From: Bifiguratus adelaidae
Lineage: Eukaryota; Mucoromycota; Endogonomycetes; Endogonales
Reading direction: 5' to 3'
NCBI GenBank assembly: GCA_002261195.1
Contig: MVBO01000005.1
Coordinates: 134,952-198,951 of the forward strand
DNA length: 64,000 nt
The position numbers were made by a program, and so were the translations under genes. The notes under the pieces were generated by a model that searched no databases, had not been told where the DNA came from, and saw nothing but the letters and a program-made list of their open reading frames with translations. Shown here piece after piece: positions 61,601 through 64,000 of the stretch (position 1 is its first letter; the number at the start of each line of letters is the position of its first letter).

Positions 61601-63745
61601 GGCTAGGGTTGGTGTTTCCATCATCAACAAGCAAATGAAGGTATGGAATGAAGAGTGCAAGCCTCAGTGCCTTACCCAATGCGGCTTACGTTACATATAG
61701 GAATTGCTCTATGCGACCGCGCAGGGAGTCAATTTGACTTTCTCCGATTCCACAGTATATCAATCGCTGCGAGCTGAGGTGAAATGGCTCCAGGTGAGGA
61801 AATGGTCGTGGTGTAAAGAACTTTACTGATGCTGTTTTGCACACCAACGCAGATCGATAACCAGATATTTGATACCATTTACCCTATCTTATTGTATCCG
61901 AGCATCGTAGACAGGGATGAAAATACCCTTCCGACGTTTCAATTCGCAGTCCACAGAGTCAAGGATGACTGTAAGTTCCTGAATCTTTCATTAGCCCTTG
62001 ATATACTCACACATTGCTTAGCTCACGGCGTTATGTACATCAAGTATTTCTCTGTGTTGCTTCAAGAGATGAACTTTGAGATGGACGAAGACTTTCTCTA
62101 TGCTCTGCTAGATTTCACCAAGCTTGACGTTGCGGGATGGTCCGACATTGCGAGCTCGTAGGTGCATGATTGGTATCATTGACTGTGCTCTAACGGCGTC
62201 TTTAGGCGACTTTGCGATGAAATGATTGACATACCGGAACCAAAGTCACTCGAGGGCGAATCACAGCTTTACTTTGAGTATTTCAATCTTCAACCCTGCA
62301 AACTTAACATCTCGTTTGTTCGTACTGAGCATATGACCGTGGTTGACGAACGGTACGTTTGAAAAGATTGCGTATTTTCGCAGCTACTAACGCCAGTTTA
62401 AAGCCCGGCTGCAAACTTGCCGGTCATGTTTTTCCTAAATGTTTTGACCATGGCCATAGGAAACATCAATGTATGTCACACCCCACTGCCTTAGCTACTT
62501 GCTCATATGCCACACCTAGGACGCACCGATTAAGCTCAATGCTCTAGTTATGGAAAACGTCAAAGTGAGTGGCATTGTGCTGCTCGATAGAATACAAAAG
62601 CACTATGGAGAACAATTCTTCTACCAACTGCACAACATCATTGGATCTGCCGACTTCCTTGGCAACCCGGTTGGCTTGTTCAACACTCTCAGCACGGGAG
62701 TGCAAGAGCTATTCTACGAACCGTATCAAGGAGCTGTCATGAGCGATAAGCCTCAGGATCTCGGTCTTGGCATCGCGAGGGTAAGTGTAGGGCAGCCGGC
62801 GAATCCTCAGCTTAGCTATCGTATTATTAGGGCGTTGGTGGTTTTTTCAAGAAGAGCGTATACGGTTTCTCAGACAGCTTTTCCAAGGTGACTGGAAGTA
62901 TTGGTAAAGGCTTGTCAGCTGCCACCTTCGATACAGCATACCAAGATCGACGGCGTATGAACATGGCGCGAAACAGACCTAAACATGCTATTGTCGGCGT
63001 TCGTCAAGGAGCCGAGTCGTTCGCAAACAGTGTCATGAGTGGCGTTACTGGTCTAGTGAAGCGCCCCATTGAAGGAGTCGAGAAAGACGGACTCGGTGGT
63101 TTCTTTACTGGTTTCGGACGAGGCATTGCGGGGGCATTGACTAAGCCTGTAGTCGGCGTGTTTGACTTGGCAAGCAACGTCTCTGAAGGCAAGTATACTG
63201 GATTGCGCTTTAACGCGGCGCTTTGAAACATGCTCACAGACGGTTAGGTATCCGCAACACAGCGGTAGACACTAATGACATTGATCGTGTACGATTGCCG
63301 CGTTTCATTGGCAAGGAGGGTATCCTAAAGGTGAGTGGACTGTCTCGATCCATTTTATTATTCATGCTGAATTGCGGTTCCATCCCAGCCCTACGATGCA
63401 CGGGAAGCGCAGGGTCAAAGCTGGTTAAGAGAATTGACGGGAGGAAAATACTTTGACGAGGAGTACTTGGGTCACTGTGAGGTGCAAGGCCCCGACCTCG
63501 TCGTCCTCCTCACCTACGCTCGAATCATGCTTATTCGAACCAGAAACCTTGTGATCGAGTGGGAAGAGATGTTCCAACAGATCCAAACCATCAAGCTTGA
63601 GCGCACTGGAATTGCGCTCTACCTACGCGGCGGCGTACCAGCCGAGTTTATCCTCATTACCAACAAACGCGAAAGGGAAAGCTTCTTCAAAAAAATCGAG
63701 GAAGCCGTCTTGAAGTTTAATGCAGATAGGAGACCATTGGATTAG
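52618..63745 (+). CDS. VPS13: VPS13 bridge-type lipid transfer protein
   Basis: Very large rod-shaped protein that carries lipids between organelles at contact sites (vacuole-mitochondria, ER-mitochondria, prospore membrane). The chorein domain starts at the ATG with [20 protein letters not shown] and [20 protein letters not shown]. Repeating beta-groove segments fill the middle, including a single exon of about 5 kb (53917-59007). The VAB/SHR-binding domain lies near 58800-61300 ([35 protein letters not shown] nearby). The C-terminal ATG2-like helices ([40 protein letters not shown]) and a PH-like end ([19 protein letters not shown], [18 protein letters not shown]) complete it. About 20 introns are clustered at the two ends. 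The reading frame is continuous apart from introns. Four Asp/Ser-rich linkers may be phosphorylated. Confidence 0.95.
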
Positions 63746-63795
63746 ACATGTATATTCGCCTACGTGTACAGCTAGATAATTGTCCTTTGTTGCAT

Positions 63796-64000
63796 CTAAA
63801 AATGAAGTGCTTCGTGCAAGCTACCCGCAATAGCTGATCGCATAGCCTTCGCAGCTCCGGTTTCCCACATGACATGTGCAGTGCATGCTCGATGCGTTGC
63901 GCCGGACACGCGCACCATTTGTACTTGAACACCGGCTTCTATCATGCGACGTCCATACGCCTCCGCTTCATCCCTCAATGGATCCACTTCAATGGTCAAC
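63796..64000 (-). CDS. Alpha/beta hydrolase (HSL/esterase type), C-terminal fragment cut by the window
   Basis: Only the last 67 or so codons are visible; the gene continues past the right edge. VDPLRDEAEAYGRRMIEAGV contains the catalytic-acid region of alpha/beta hydrolase fold-3 esterases (DPLRDE), and VRVSGATHRA supplies the His seen in the usual G-x-x-H motif. The stop is TAG (complement of 63796-63798). It ends about 50 bp from VPS13 in tail-to-tail orientation. Substrate cannot be guessed. Confidence 0.75.
   Translation of the reverse strand, partial: LTIEVDPLRDEAEAYGRRMIEAGVQVQMVRVSGATHRACTAHVMWETGAAKAMRSAIAGSLHEALHF

Overview
This is fungal nuclear DNA. The genes are split by many short GT-AG introns of about 45-75 bp and code for standard eukaryotic and fungus-specific proteins: EMC8, BET1, NCS1, VPS13, eIF3d, a Rom1/2-type RhoGEF with a CNH domain, a Nur1/Mug154-like nuclear rim protein, a fungal ADAM protease, a GH17 glucanase and a PPG1-type phosphatase. 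Genes are tightly packed on both strands; several same-strand neighbours are only 14-39 bp apart. I cannot fix the phylum. A separate mitochondrial-type valyl-tRNA synthetase, an RlmN-like radical SAM enzyme and a kumamolisin-like protease would suit an early-diverging lineage or one that has acquired bacterial genes, but this is inference.

Layout. 0.35-4.1 kb (minus): a broken Dal5-type MFS transporter and a ThrE-type exporter with an internal deletion. 4.6-5.5 kb: EMC8. 6.0-11.9 kb: kumamolisin-like sedolisin followed 39 bp later by mitochondrial ValRS. 12.3-12.8 kb: glutaredoxin. 13.2-15.9 kb: EF-hand MscS-type channel with two in-frame TAG codons. 16.3-17.8 kb: Nur1-like protein. 18.0 kb: tRNA-Lys(UUU). 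18.4-23.0 kb: RhoGEF. 23.2-25.2 kb: BET1 and RlmN-like genes diverging from almost the same point. 25.4-31.4 kb: ABCC transporter and cyclophilin A. 31.5-34.0 kb (minus): PPG1 phosphatase and TMEM115. 35.0-38.3 kb: cytosolic ValRS. 38.7-41.0 kb: GMPPA and an unidentified membrane protein. 41.1-44.6 kb: thiol methyltransferase (minus) diverging from mitochondrial Hsp70. 44.8-52.4 kb: eIF3d, ADAM protease, GH17 glucanase, NCS1. 52.6-63.7 kb: VPS13. The right edge cuts an alpha/beta hydrolase on the minus strand.

There is no gene cluster for one pathway. Themes recur: membrane and secretory traffic (EMC8, BET1, TMEM115, VPS13, NCS1), wall and surface (RhoGEF, GH17, GMPPA, ADAM), and translation or mitochondria (two ValRS, Hsp70, eIF3d, RlmN-like). 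The features most worth attention are the concentration of reading-frame breaks in the first 16 kb and their absence afterwards, the two TAG codons in the MscS gene, the two ValRS genes with complementary ends, the bacterial-type protease and RlmN-like genes carrying fungal introns, and at least five GC-AG introns.
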